The notes: generated by a model from the letters alone, not told the origin. A stretch of DNA of 64,000 nt from Arthrobacter sp. (GCA_031277795.1 JAITLQ010000008.1:62001-126000), one strand, 5' to 3'; positions 28,202-36,925 are shown, counted from the first letter of the stretch. Translations and numbers: made by a program.

Positions 28202-29560
28202 ATGACGTCTACCGCCACCACCCATTCGGCCAACCGGCGACGCGTCGCCGCGGCCACGATTATCGGCACCACCGTTGAGTGGTACGACTTCTTCATCTAC
28301 GCCAACGCCGTGGCGCTGGTGTTCAACAAGCAATTCTTCGACCCGGCCGGCGGAACCGTGGGCCAGATGGTGGCGTTCGCCTCCGTCGGCCTCTCCTTCC
28401 TCTTCCGCCCGCTCGGCGCCTTCCTGGCCGGCCACTACGGCGACAAGCTCGGCCGCCGCGCCATGCTCGTCATCACGCTGCTCATGATGGGGGCCGCCAC
28501 GGCGCTCATCGGCGTGCTGCCCACCTACGCCCAGATCGGCGTTGCCGCGCCCGTGCTGCTGCTCCTGCTGCGCGTGCTGCAGGGCATCTCCGCCGGCGGC
28601 GAGTGGGGCGGCGCCGTCCTCATGGCCGTTGAGCACTCCGACGCCAAGAAGCGCGGCGTGGCCGGCTCCTTCCCGCAGCTGGGTGTGCCGCTGGGCATGA
28701 TGCTCGCCTCCGCCGTCATGGCGCTCATGACCGGCGTGATCTCGCCCGGCGACGCGTTCGACGAGTGGGGCTGGCGCGTGCCGTTCCTGCTCTCGATCGT
28801 GCTGATCCTCGTGGGCTACTGGGTGCGCCGCTCCGTCGACGAGTCCCCCGTGTTCCAGGAGATCGCCGAGTCCAAGCAGCAGACCAAGGCCCCCGTCCTG
28901 GTGCTGTTCAAGAAGTACTGGTACCTCGTGGTTCTGGGCGCGCTCGTGTTCGTTGGCAACAACGCCCCGGGCTACATGACCACGGGCGGCTTCATCCAGA
29001 AGTACGCCACCGGCGACGCCGTGGGCCTGGGCAAGACCGAGGTGCTGCTGGCCGTGACCTTCGGTTCCGCTTGCTGGTTCGTGACGACGCTGCTGGCCGG
29101 CGTCTTCGCCGACAAGATCGGTCGCGTGCGCACCTACCAGATCGGCTTCCTCTGCACCGGTGTCTTCGTGTTCTTCCTCTTCCCGATGGTGAGCACCGGC
29201 TCGCTCGGCCTGCTGTACCTGTCCATGGGCCTGTTCTCCATCGGCCTTGGCCTGACCTACGGCCCGCAGGCGGCGCTGTACTCGGAGATGTTCCCGGCCT
29301 CGGTGCGCTTCTCCGGCGTGTCCATCTCCTACGCCATCGGCGCCATCCTCGGCGGCGCGTTTGCGCCCATGATTGCGCAGGGCATCCTGGACGCCACGGG
29401 CTCCACCCAGGGCATCTCGATCTACCTCGCGATCGCTTGCGTCGTCTCCCTCGTCGCCGTGTCGCTCATTCGTGACCGCCGCGGCATCGACCTCTCCATC
29501 GCGAACGAGGCCGAGCAGGAGAAGGGCATCACCGTGTTCGACAAGGTCGACGCCAAGTAG
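28202..29560 (+). CDS. MHS-family MFS transporter (metabolite:H+ symporter) 1
   Basis: This 452-residue inner-membrane transporter belongs to the metabolite:H+ symporter branch of the major facilitator superfamily, which imports organic acids such as shikimate, ketoglutarate, proline/betaine or aromatic acids. Hallmarks are GTTVEWYDFFIYANAVALVF at the start, LGRRAMLVITLLMMG (the MFS loop 2-3 signature GDKLGRR), GISAGGEWGGAVLMAVEHS, FPQLGVPLGMMLAS, and the late motif YGPQAALYSEMFPASVRFSG. ATG at 28202 follows GGGGG. It is very similar to the second MHS transporter 6 kb away, so the two are duplicates. The substrate cannot be read from sequence. Confidence 0.92.
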   Translation: MTSTATTHSANRRRVAAATIIGTTVEWYDFFIYANAVALVFNKQFFDPAGGTVGQMVAFASVGLSFLFRPLGAFLAGHYGDKLGRRAMLVITLLMMGAATALIGVLPTYAQIGVAAPVLLLLLRVLQGISAGGEWGGAVLMAVEHSDAKKRGVAGSFPQLGVPLGMMLASAVMALMTGVISPGDAFDEWGWRVPFLLSIVLILVGYWVRRSVDESPVFQEIAESKQQTKAPVLVLFKKYWYLVVLGALVFVGNNAPGYMTTGGFIQKYATGDAVGLGKTEVLLAVTFGSACWFVTTLLAGVFADKIGRVRTYQIGFLCTGVFVFFLFPMVSTGSLGLLYLSMGLFSIGLGLTYGPQAALYSEMFPASVRFSGVSISYAIGAILGGAFAPMIAQGILDATGSTQGISIYLAIACVVSLVAVSLIRDRRGIDLSIANEAEQEKGITVFDKVDAK

Positions 29561-29571
29561 TTCCCGCGGGA

Positions 29572-29623
29572 CCGGCCCGCCGGGCCGGCCCGCCGGGCCG
29601 GCCCGCCGGGCCGGCCCGCCGGG
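29572..29623. repeat. Four tandem copies of a 13-bp GC unit
   Basis: The 13-base unit CCGGCCCGCCGGG occurs four times in a row without a mismatch (29572-29584, -29597, -29610, -29623), starting 12 bases after the transporter stop. The unit is nearly self-complementary, so the array can fold into several alternative hairpins. Copy number is likely to vary between strains. Confidence 0.85.
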
Positions 29624-29648
29624 TGCCGCGCGCGCCCGGGTCCCACCA

Positions 29649-29689
29649 CGCCGCCCGCCGCCTCCATCCCCCGGAGGCGGCGGGCGGCG
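29649..29689 (+). terminator. Perfect 17-bp hairpin after MHS transporter 1
   Basis: CGCCGCCCGCCGCCTCC (29649-29665) pairs perfectly with 29673-29689 around the loop ATCCCCC. It follows the 13-bp tandem array and probably ends the transporter transcript. The tail TCGTCGT is only weakly T-rich. Confidence 0.65.
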
Positions 29690-29864
29690 TCGTCGTGCGT
29701 GTTGCCCCGACTGAAGCCCACGCCCCCGCATGTGCCTTCCCCCGCGCCCCGCGCGCCCCTTTCGCCCCCGCGATTCGCCGGAGGGGAGTCGAAAGGCCTA
29801 GGTTTCTTGGGGCCGGGTGACGCCCGCCTCGGGGCCCTGGCGCGCCACTCACACCGTCACGTGG

Positions 29865-29893
29865 TTGCGATCACATTTGGTATCACCTATTGT
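29865..29893 (+). promoter_or_regulatory. Candidate sigma-70-type promoter for the GABA-permease-like gene
   Basis: TTGCGA (29865-29870) and TATTGT (29888-29893) are separated by exactly 17 bases, about 70 bases before the start codon. The stretch is distinctly AT-richer than its surroundings. Within the spacer lies GATCACA followed by GTATCACC, possible operator half-sites. Confidence 0.5.
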
Positions 29894-29961
29894 TTCCGCT
29901 CGGACCTCGCCGGACCGCTCGCTCGCTCCGGCCTCTCCGCTCACACTCAAGGGGAACCACC

Positions 29962-31386
29962 ATGCAAGGTGCATCCACGCCGGGATCCGGCCAGAAGCTG
30001 CGCTCGCGCCACGTCACGATGATCACGCTCGGCGGCATCATCGGCGCCAGCCTGTTCGTCGGTTCAGGCAACGTCATTCGCTCCGTGGGACCGGCTGCCG
30101 TCATCTCCTATCTCATCGGCGGCCTGCTGGTGTTCCTGGCGATGCGCATGCTCGGCGAAATGGCGGCGCAGCGCCCGGCCATCGGCTCGTTCATGGAGTA
30201 CGCCCGCGTTGGCCTCGGCGACTGGGCCGCCTATCTCGTGGGGTGGCTCTATTGGTACTTCTGGGTCGGCGTGCTCGCCTATGAGGCCGTCCTCGGCGGC
30301 GAAACCCTCGGCGCCTGGGCGCCGTTCCTGCCCTCCTGGGCCTGGACGCTCGTCCTCATCGCCATCTTCATCGGCGTGAACGCCGTCTCCGTGCGCAGCT
30401 TCGGCGAGGTCGAGTTCTGGCTCGCCAGCATCAAGGTGCTCGCGATCATCGTGTTCCTCGGCGGCGGCCTGCTCTTCGCGCTCGGTTGGTGGCCGAACGC
30501 CTCGTTCTCCGTCGACAACCTGTGGTCGCACGGCGGCTTCGCCCCGAACGGCATCGGCGTGGCCCTGACCGGCGTGGCGCTCGTGATCTTCTCGTACTTC
30601 GGCACGGAGATCGCCGTCATGGCGGCCGCGGAGTCCGAGGACCCGGCCAAGGGTATCAAGCAGGCCTCGAGCACCATCATCTGGCGCATCCTGCTCTTCT
30701 TCGTTGGCGCGGTCCTCATCATCACCGCCGTGATCCCGTGGGACGAGCTGCCCGAGCCCGTCAATGTGGCCATGGCGCCCTTCACCCGCGTGTTCGCGCT
30801 CCTGGGCCTGCCCGGTGCCGACATCGTCATGCAGCTGGTCATCTTCACCGCCGTCATCTCGGTGCTGAACTCCGGCCTCTACTCGGCCTCGCGCATGTTC
30901 GCCGCCCTGGCCGACGAGGGCTTTGCGCCCAAGATCATGGCCAAGCGCAACGGCCACGGCGTGCCGATCTGGGCCCTCGTGGCCTCCTCGAGCGGCGCCG
31001 TCGTCGCGGCGATCGTCAACTACCTGGCCCCCGACTCCGGGATCTTCGAGTTCATCATGAACTCCGCCGGCCTCGTGGCGCTCTTCGTCTACGCGTTCAT
31101 CTCCATCACGCAGATGCGCTTGCGCCAGAAGATGACGCCGGAGGAGGTCGCCGGCCTCAAGATCAAGATGTGGCTGCACCCGTGGCTGAACATCCTGCTG
31201 CTCGTGGCGATCGCCGCGATCCTGTGCGTCATGCTCACCTCCGACTCCGGCCGCGAGCAGGTGTACACGAGCCTCATTGCCACGGGCGCGCTTGTCATCG
31301 CGTGGCCGTTCGTGAAGCGTGCGCGCGCCAAGCGCGCCGCCGTCGCCGCGCCTGCCACGGAGCAGGCGGCCCCGGTCTCCGAGTAG
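29962..31386 (+). CDS. Amino acid permease, GABA-permease-like (APC superfamily)
   Basis: This 474-residue permease of the amino acid transporter (APC) family has about 12 membrane segments. The first helix carries the substrate-backbone-binding break HVTMITLGGIIGASLFVGSG, followed by YLIGGLLVFLAMRMLGEMAA and the family motif FSYFGTEIAVMAAAESEDPA in helix 6, then SGLYSASRMFAALADEGFAP. This is close to GabP and related GABA, lysine or aromatic amino acid permeases. Location near gabT and gabD (8-12 kb downstream) makes GABA or a related omega-amino acid plausible, but that is inference. ATG at 29962 after AAGGGGAA; its own promoter candidate lies upstream, and a strong intrinsic terminator follows. 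Confidence 0.88.
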   Translation: MQGASTPGSGQKLRSRHVTMITLGGIIGASLFVGSGNVIRSVGPAAVISYLIGGLLVFLAMRMLGEMAAQRPAIGSFMEYARVGLGDWAAYLVGWLYWYFWVGVLAYEAVLGGETLGAWAPFLPSWAWTLVLIAIFIGVNAVSVRSFGEVEFWLASIKVLAIIVFLGGGLLFALGWWPNASFSVDNLWSHGGFAPNGIGVALTGVALVIFSYFGTEIAVMAAAESEDPAKGIKQASSTIIWRILLFFVGAVLIITAVIPWDELPEPVNVAMAPFTRVFALLGLPGADIVMQLVIFTAVISVLNSGLYSASRMFAALADEGFAPKIMAKRNGHGVPIWALVASSSGAVVAAIVNYLAPDSGIFEFIMNSAGLVALFVYAFISITQMRLRQKMTPEEVAGLKIKMWLHPWLNILLLVAIAAILCVMLTSDSGREQVYTSLIATGALVIAWPFVKRARAKRAAVAAPATEQAAPVSE

Positions 31387-31411
31387 CCCCCGGCACCAAG
31401 ACCAGCAGGAC

Positions 31412-31475
31412 AACCCACGTGGTTCGTCTTTTCTCCGGCCAAGCGCGGGGGGGAAGACGAACCGCGTGGGTTTTT
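31412..31475 (+). terminator. Intrinsic terminator after the amino acid permease
   Basis: A 19-base stem (arms 31412-31430 and 31454-31472, one G-T wobble) is followed by TTTTT at 31471-31475. With stem and T run both present, this is one of the clearest rho-independent terminators in the window. Confidence 0.9.
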
Positions 31476-31536
31476 GCGTGTGAGTGAGGTGCCCGACGGC
31501 GGGTGGTTTGGTTGGGAGGGTGCCCGACGGCGCGAC

Positions 31537-32448
31537 TCAGGCCGGTGGCCCGCCGAAGAGCTCGCGGGCGAGGGCGGCCATGGCCTGCGCGGCCTGGGAG
31601 AGGCGGCGCTGGGCCGACCATACGAGCGAGACGGGCACGCCGGCGGCGTCCTCGTCCAGCGGGCGCACGCGGAGGGGCTTGCCCTCGTAGCTCAGGTTCC
31701 CGGCCGGGGCCTGGATCAGCACCGACCATCCCAGGCCGCGGCCCACGAGGGAGCGGGTCACCTCGAAGTCGGTGGTGCGGAAGCGCACGCGGGGCACCAG
31801 CCCCGCCGCCGCGAACATCCGCATGGTGTTGTCGCGGCTGGGGGCCACGTCCAGCATGATCATGGGGTGTTCGGCGAGCTCGCGCAGGCCGAGGCGCTCC
31901 TGCGCGGCCAGGGGGTGCTCGGGGGAGAGGACCACGTTCGCATGGGCGGTGTAGAGCGGGAGCCGCTGCAGCTGGGAGCCGAGCGAGAGGTCGTACGCGA
32001 TCGCCAGATCTGCGCGCCCGGATTCGACCGCCTCGAGGATGCTCGGCTGGTCGCCGTGGACAAAGTCGACCTCGACATCGGGGTGCCTGCGGACAAAGCC
32101 GTCAACGAGCGCGCTGAGCAGCGTGGGGGCCAGGGTGCCGTAGCAGCCCACGCTGACGCGGCCGCGCAGGACCGCGGCGGCATCGGCGGCGTGGAGCTGG
32201 AGGTCGCCCGCCTGGGCGAGCAGCGCCCGCGCGTGATCCGCGACGTAGCGGCCGGACGGGGTGAGCGCGGCGCCGTGGGCCTTGCGCCGCACCAAGAGCT
32301 GCGCCCCCATCGCCTCCTCGAGCGCCGTGACGGCGGCAGAGACGGCCGACTCCGAGGCGAAGAGCGCCGTCGCCGCGGCATGGATGCTCCCGTGGTCGGC
32401 CACGGCCGTGAAGCATTCGAGCTGGCGCAGGGTGTAGCCGGGCATCAT
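31537..32448 (-). CDS. LysR-family transcriptional regulator
   Basis: The 303-residue product has the LysR winged helix-turn-helix at its N terminus (YTLRQLECFTAVADHGSIHA, then LFASESAVSAAVTALEEAMG and LLVRRKAHGAALTPSG, about residues 4-66) and a periplasmic-binding-like effector domain of about 200 residues (GRVSVGCYGTLAPTLLSALV onward). It is divergent from the P450 operon across about 100 bases, so it very likely controls that operon in response to the P450 substrate or a related metabolite. The start is one of two adjacent ATGs (32448 or 32445) behind GAGG. Two TTTCACG boxes in the shared promoter are candidate binding sites. Confidence 0.9.
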   Translation of the reverse strand: MMPGYTLRQLECFTAVADHGSIHAAATALFASESAVSAAVTALEEAMGAQLLVRRKAHGAALTPSGRYVADHARALLAQAGDLQLHAADAAAVLRGRVSVGCYGTLAPTLLSALVDGFVRRHPDVEVDFVHGDQPSILEAVESGRADLAIAYDLSLGSQLQRLPLYTAHANVVLSPEHPLAAQERLGLRELAEHPMIMLDVAPSRDNTMRMFAAAGLVPRVRFRTTDFEVTRSLVGRGLGWSVLIQAPAGNLSYEGKPLRVRPLDEDAAGVPVSLVWSAQRRLSQAAQAMAALARELFGGPPA

Positions 32449-32469
32449 TCCTCGCCTATGCCGTGGATA

Positions 32470-32500
32470 TTTCACGAATAATCCCGTTTTTCACGTGGAT
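32470..32500. promoter_or_regulatory. TTTCACG direct repeats in the LysR/P450 divergent promoter
   Basis: TTTCACG occurs at 32470-32476 and 32489-32495, 19 bases apart, with the AT-rich AATAATCCCG between them. Two turns of helix between half-sites in a divergent LysR promoter is the usual arrangement for LysR binding. The regulator's own binding preference is unknown. Confidence 0.4.
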
Positions 32501-32551
32501 GTGTGCTGGAACACACTAGCTGAAGAGTTGTTCCAGCGCACAGGAGTTCCC

Positions 32552-33799
32552 ATGAGCATCGCCTCGCACGACACCGCGTCCACCCCGCTCCCGCACCCGT
32601 CGTCGGCCCAGGACGCGGCGGCCGAGCCCGGCCGCGAGGCCCCCATCGCCGACTGGGTCACCATCGAGGACCTGGACCGCGATCCGTTCCCGATCTACGC
32701 GCGGATGCGCGCCGAGGCACCCGTTCACTGGGTGCCGGCGATCAACCGCTACATGGTGGTGGGCTTCGACGCGTGCCACGAGGTGGAGCAGGATGCCGAC
32801 CGCTTCAGCGCAGACGAGGAGGGCTCGCTCATGAAGCGCTCGATGGGCCACTCCATGCTGCGCAAGGACGACCCCGAGCACCAGATTGATCGCGCCTCGT
32901 ACGGCTCCACGCTGCGCCCGGCCACGATCAAGAACGTGTGGATGGAGATCTTCGCCAAGAACCACCGCACCTGGATGGATCATCTCCTGGCCGCCGGGCC
33001 CGGCGCCGACTTCGTGTGGGACTATGCCGCCCCGTACACCGCTGACAACCTGCGCCTCATCATGGGCTTCCACTCGGCCACGCAGGAGGACATGCAGCGC
33101 TGGAGCCAGACCCTCATCAACGGCACCGGCAACTACGCGGACGACCCGGAGGTGTGGGCGCAGGCCGAGCGCAGCAGCGCCGAGGTGGACGCCGCCATCG
33201 ACGAGATGATCCCGTACCTGCTGCGCCACCCCGACGCCTCGCTCCTGTCCGGCCTGGCTTCCATGCCCATCCCGATGGAGGCCATCCGGGCCAACCTGAA
33301 GATGACCATCGGCGGCGGCCTCAACGAGCCCCGCGATGTGCTGGCCACCACCGTGTGGGCGTTGCTGAACCGACCGGAGCAGCTCGCCGCGGTGCAGGCC
33401 GATCCCAGCCTCTGGGGCGCGGCCTTCGAGGAGTCGGTGCGCTGGGTCGCGCCGATCGGCATGTACCCGCGCCAGGTGACGCAGGCGACCGTGCTCGACG
33501 GCATCCGGCTCCCTGCCGGCGCGCACCTGGGGATCGTCCTCGGGGCGGCCAACCGCGACGCGAGCCGCTGGGACAACGCGGAGGAGTACGACCTGCTCCG
33601 GCCCAAGCAGGCGCACCTGGCCTTCGGCGGTGGCCAGCACTTCTGCGCTGGGACCTGGATCGCCAGGGCCCAGGTGGCGCAGGTGTCCCTGCCCGCCGTC
33701 TTTGCCGAGCTGCCCGGCCTGCGCCTGGCGCCGCCGGAGGCGAGCGTCGACAAGGGCTGGGTCTTCCGCGGCATGACCCAGATGCCGGTCGCCTGGTAG
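32552..33799 (+). CDS. Cytochrome P450 (class I, with ferredoxin and reductase downstream)
   Basis: The 415-residue P450 has the heme-binding loop FGGGQHFCAGTWIAR with ligand Cys365, the ExxR of helix K at Glu294-Arg297 (EESVRW), and RPKQAHLAFGG before the loop. Helix I reads TIGGGLNEPRDVLATT: the usual acid-alcohol pair used for oxygen activation is replaced by Asn258-Glu259-Pro260. The C-terminal stretch (GWVFRGMTQMPVAW) and the helix I proline resemble GcoA (CYP255), the aryl-ether O-demethylase of Amycolatopsis. An O-demethylating or aromatic substrate is therefore possible but unproven. ATG at 32552 with AGGAG 6 bases upstream; ferredoxin and reductase follow in the same operon. Confidence 0.92.
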   Translation: MSIASHDTASTPLPHPSSAQDAAAEPGREAPIADWVTIEDLDRDPFPIYARMRAEAPVHWVPAINRYMVVGFDACHEVEQDADRFSADEEGSLMKRSMGHSMLRKDDPEHQIDRASYGSTLRPATIKNVWMEIFAKNHRTWMDHLLAAGPGADFVWDYAAPYTADNLRLIMGFHSATQEDMQRWSQTLINGTGNYADDPEVWAQAERSSAEVDAAIDEMIPYLLRHPDASLLSGLASMPIPMEAIRANLKMTIGGGLNEPRDVLATTVWALLNRPEQLAAVQADPSLWGAAFEESVRWVAPIGMYPRQVTQATVLDGIRLPAGAHLGIVLGAANRDASRWDNAEEYDLLRPKQAHLAFGGGQHFCAGTWIARAQVAQVSLPAVFAELPGLRLAPPEASVDKGWVFRGMTQMPVAW

Positions 33800-33832
33800 C
33801 CCCTTCCCCCCACCATCTTCAGGAGTACCCCC

Positions 33833-34150
33833 ATGCCCACCATCACTTATCACCAGCCCAGCGGAGAGCGCACCACCCTCGAGGTCGCGGAGGGCGCCAC
33901 CGTCATGCGCACCGCCGTGACCAACGGGGTTCCCGGCATCGTCGGCGAATGTGGGGGCCAGGCCATGTGCGCCACGTGCCACGTCTATGTGCGCGGCGAC
34001 GTCGCGCTGCCCGAACGCAGCGAGGACGAGGACGAGATGCTCGATTGCACCTCGAGTGAACGCACCGACGCCTCGCGCCTCGGCTGCCAGATTGCGGTGG
34101 GAGGCGGCCTCGATTCCCTCGAGGTCGACGTCCCGGCGTCGCAGGTCTGA
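33833..34150 (+). CDS. 2Fe-2S ferredoxin (putidaredoxin type)
   Basis: This 105-residue ferredoxin passes electrons from the reductase to the P450. It has the putidaredoxin/adrenodoxin cysteine pattern Cys40-x5-Cys46-x2-Cys49 (CGGQAMCATC) and the distant fourth ligand Cys85 (SRLGCQIAVG); Cys72 is extra. The family's acidic surface helix (PERSEDEDEMLD) is present and should dock to the partners. It starts 33 bases after the P450 stop, at an ATG preceded by AGGAG, and ends 3 bases before the reductase. Confidence 0.95.
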   Translation: MPTITYHQPSGERTTLEVAEGATVMRTAVTNGVPGIVGECGGQAMCATCHVYVRGDVALPERSEDEDEMLDCTSSERTDASRLGCQIAVGGGLDSLEVDVPASQV

Positions 34151-34153
34151 GCC

Positions 34154-35482
34154 GTGCCGGGCGTCGTCATCGTGGGTGCCGGTCAGGCCGGCATCGAGGC
34201 CGCCTGCGTCCTGCGAGAGGCGGGCTATGCGCGCAGCGTCACGGTGCTGGGGGAGGAACGCGGGACGCCGTATCAGCGGCCGCCGCTCTCCAAGGACCTC
34301 AGCGCGGGCGGCGAGCTGCCGCTCCTGCCGCTGCGCGCGCCGCGGGCGCTCGCCGAGCTCGGCGTCACCGTCATCGAGGGGGCGCGGGCCACGCGGCTGC
34401 TGCGCGGGGAGCGCCTCGTGGAGTACACCGCGGCTGACGGCCGGCCGCACCGGCTGGAGTACGAACACCTGATCCTGGCCACGGGCGGCACCGCGCGCGG
34501 CACCGGCCCGGGCGGCGGTCAGCGGCCCGGCGAGGACGCCGCCGGCGTGCATCGCCTGCGCACCCGCGAGGACGCGCAGGCCCTGGCCTCGGCGCTGCGC
34601 ACCGCGCGTTCGGTGGCCGTGATCGGCGGCGGGGTGATCGGGCTCGAGTTCGCGAGCATCAGCGCGGCGGCCCGCGTGCCCACCACCGTGCTGGAGCGGG
34701 GGCAGCGGATTCTTCGCCGCTTCGTCGGCGGGGAGAGTGCGGCCTGGCTGCACGGACGCCACGAGGACCGTGGCGTCAGGATCCTGCGGCAGGCGACGGT
34801 CGAGGGCTTCGAGCGCACGGAGGACGGCCCCGTCGCCGCCGTGCTGCTCGCGGGCGGCGGCCGCCTCGAGGCTGACCTCGTGCTCGTCGGCACGGGCGTC
34901 ACGCCGGCGGTCTCCTTGGCGGCGGACGCGGGCCTGGAATGTGCCGGGGGCATCACGGTGGATGCGCGCCTGCGCACCGCCGACCCGCGCATCAGCGCCA
35001 TCGGCGATTGCGCCAGTTTCGTCAGCCCCCATGCCCCGGCCCCGCTGCGCCTCGAGAGCGTGCAGAACGCCACCGACCAGGCGCGCTTCGTGGGCCGCGC
35101 CTTGGCCGCGGAGCTCGCCGCGCCGGCGGACCTCGCGGGCCGCGCGGACGCCGCGGAACCCGGCGGGGCACCGGCGCCCGCCCAGCAGAACTACGTGGAC
35201 CTGCCCTGGTTCTGGTCGGTGCAGGCCGGCGTGAAGGTCCAGGTGGCGGGCCTCGCCACGGACGCGGGCGCGTCGGTCGTGATCGGCGACCCGTCCGCCG
35301 GCAAGTTCTCGGTGCTGCGCTTCGCCGGCGAACGCCTCGTGTGCGTCGAGTCGATCGGCCGCCCGGCCGACCACCTCGCCGCCCGGCGCCTCCTCGCCGC
35401 AGGAGACGGTCCCACCCTTGCCGAGGCCCGCGCGGGTCGTATCGAGTCCCTCAAGTCCTGGAACGCCGTCGTGCCCGTGTGA
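34154..35482 (+). CDS. Ferredoxin reductase (NAD(P)H, FAD-dependent)
   Basis: The 442-residue flavoprotein completes the three-part class I P450 system by moving electrons from NAD(P)H to the ferredoxin. It has the FAD motif VVIVGAGQAGIEAACVL at the start, the block GTPYQRPPLSKDLSAGGELP typical of this family, the NAD-binding motif VAVIGGGVIGLEFASISAAA near 157-176, and the second FAD motif ISAIGDCASF. The C-terminal domain contains QNYVDLPWFWSVQAGVKVQV, with the family's PWFWSDQ-like signature altered at one position. GTG start at 34154, 3 bases after the ferredoxin stop. An Ala/Gly-rich insertion before the C-terminal domain is unusual. Confidence 0.94.
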   Translation: MPGVVIVGAGQAGIEAACVLREAGYARSVTVLGEERGTPYQRPPLSKDLSAGGELPLLPLRAPRALAELGVTVIEGARATRLLRGERLVEYTAADGRPHRLEYEHLILATGGTARGTGPGGGQRPGEDAAGVHRLRTREDAQALASALRTARSVAVIGGGVIGLEFASISAAARVPTTVLERGQRILRRFVGGESAAWLHGRHEDRGVRILRQATVEGFERTEDGPVAAVLLAGGGRLEADLVLVGTGVTPAVSLAADAGLECAGGITVDARLRTADPRISAIGDCASFVSPHAPAPLRLESVQNATDQARFVGRALAAELAAPADLAGRADAAEPGGAPAPAQQNYVDLPWFWSVQAGVKVQVAGLATDAGASVVIGDPSAGKFSVLRFAGERLVCVESIGRPADHLAARRLLAAGDGPTLAEARAGRIESLKSWNAVVPV

Positions 35483-35542
35483 GGCTCCGGCGCCCACCGG
35501 CCGCACGAGCGGCCACCCCTCACCCACCCTCAGGAGGACCCC

Positions 35543-36925
35543 ATGAGTAGTTCACCTGCCGGCCGCGGCAACCAACGTAGGATCGCCGTCGCCACCGTCG
35601 TCGGCACCACCATCGAGTGGTACGACTTCTTCATCTATTCCACCGCCGCAGCGCTCGTCTTTGCGCAGCTGTACTTCGCCCCGGCCGGGCCGGCCATGGC
35701 GCAGGTACTCGCCTTCGTGACGGTGGGCATCAGCTTCCTCTTCCGCCCGCTCGGCGCCTTCCTGGCCGGGCACTTCGGCGACCGGATCGGACGCAGGGCC
35801 GTGCTCGTCATCACGCTCATCATGATGGGCGCCGGCACCGCGCTCATCGGACTCGTCCCGAGCTTCGAGTCCATCGGCATGGCGGCGCCGCTGCTGCTGA
35901 TCCTGCTGCGCATCATCCAGGGCATCTCGGCCGGCGGCGAGTGGGGCGGTGCCGTCCTCATGGCCGTGGAGCACGCCGCGCCCGAGCGCCGCGGTCGGGC
36001 CGGGGCGTTCCCGCAGCTGGGCGTGCCGCTCGGCATGCTGCTCGCCTCCGGCGTCATGGCGCTCATGACCGGCGTGATCGCGCCGGGAGAGGCCTTCATC
36101 GCGTGGGGCTGGCGGGTGCCGTTCCTGCTCTCCCTGGTCCTCGTGGCCGTGGGCTACGTGGTGCGCCGGACGGTGGACGAGTCCCCGGTCTTCCAGGAGA
36201 TCGCGCAGAGCGCCGAGCGCAGCAAGGTCCCGGCCCTCACGCTCTTCACCCGGTACGGGTTGCTCGTGCTCCTCGCGGCGCTTGTCTTTGCCGGCAACAA
36301 CGCCGGCGGGTACATGACCACTGGCGGCTTCGTGACCAAGTACGCCACGTCGGACGCCGTGGGCCTCGGGAGCACCGAGGTGCTGCTCGCGGTGTCGTTC
36401 GGCTCGGCGGTGTGGCTCGTCGTGACGTGGTGGGCCGGTCAGCTGGCCGACCGCATCGGGCGCGTGCGCACGTACCAATGCGGTTTTGCCATGCAGATCC
36501 TCTCCGCGTTCCCGCTGTTCTGGCTCATCAACTCCGGCTCGCTCGTGGGGCTGTACGCGGGGCTGGCCCTCTTCGCGGTGGGCCTTGGCCTCTCCTACGG
36601 CCCGCAGGCGGCGCTGTACTCGGAGCTCTTCCCCGCCTCCGTGCGCTTCTCCGGCGTGTCCATCTCCTACGCGCTCGGAGCGATCCTGGGCGGGGCGTTT
36701 GCACCGACCATCGCGCAGGCGCTCATGCAGGCCACGGGCGGGACGGCGGCCATCTCCTGGTACCTGATGGGCATGGCGGTGATCTCGCTCGCCGCGGTGT
36801 CGCTGCTGCGCGACCGCTCCGGGATCGACCTGTCGGTGCGTAACGAGGCGGAGCAGTCGCGCGGCGCGACGATCTTCTCCGCACCGACGCGCGCGGCGGC
36901 CGAAGCGGTGCCGGCGGTCAAGTAG
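35543..36925 (+). CDS. MHS-family MFS transporter (metabolite:H+ symporter) 2
   Basis: The 460-residue transporter is a close paralogue of the one at 28.2 kb, sharing GTTIEWYDFFIYSTAAALVF, GISAGGEWGGAVLMAVEH, FPQLGVPLGMLLASGVMALM, GYMTTGGFVTKYATSDAVGL and YGPQAALYSELFPASVRFSG. It is the last gene of the P450 operon, with a textbook AGGAGG site, so it probably imports the P450 substrate, most likely an organic acid. The C-terminal end (AEQSRGATIFSAPTRAAAEA) diverges from its paralogue. A remarkable 27-bp hairpin follows. Confidence 0.92.
   Translation: MSSSPAGRGNQRRIAVATVVGTTIEWYDFFIYSTAAALVFAQLYFAPAGPAMAQVLAFVTVGISFLFRPLGAFLAGHFGDRIGRRAVLVITLIMMGAGTALIGLVPSFESIGMAAPLLLILLRIIQGISAGGEWGGAVLMAVEHAAPERRGRAGAFPQLGVPLGMLLASGVMALMTGVIAPGEAFIAWGWRVPFLLSLVLVAVGYVVRRTVDESPVFQEIAQSAERSKVPALTLFTRYGLLVLLAALVFAGNNAGGYMTTGGFVTKYATSDAVGLGSTEVLLAVSFGSAVWLVVTWWAGQLADRIGRVRTYQCGFAMQILSAFPLFWLINSGSLVGLYAGLALFAVGLGLSYGPQAALYSELFPASVRFSGVSISYALGAILGGAFAPTIAQALMQATGGTAAISWYLMGMAVISLAAVSLLRDRSGIDLSVRNEAEQSRGATIFSAPTRAAAEAVPAVK

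Noticed and set aside
26699-29731. Minus-strand frame of 1010 codons across two genes
   Set aside because: It spans a membrane-protein gene and an MHS transporter that are clearly real on the plus strand; sequence is Arg/Gly/His-rich noise.
32516-35527. Minus-strand frame of about 1000 codons opposite the P450 operon
   Set aside because: P450, ferredoxin and reductase all have intact catalytic motifs on the plus strand; the reverse frame has none.
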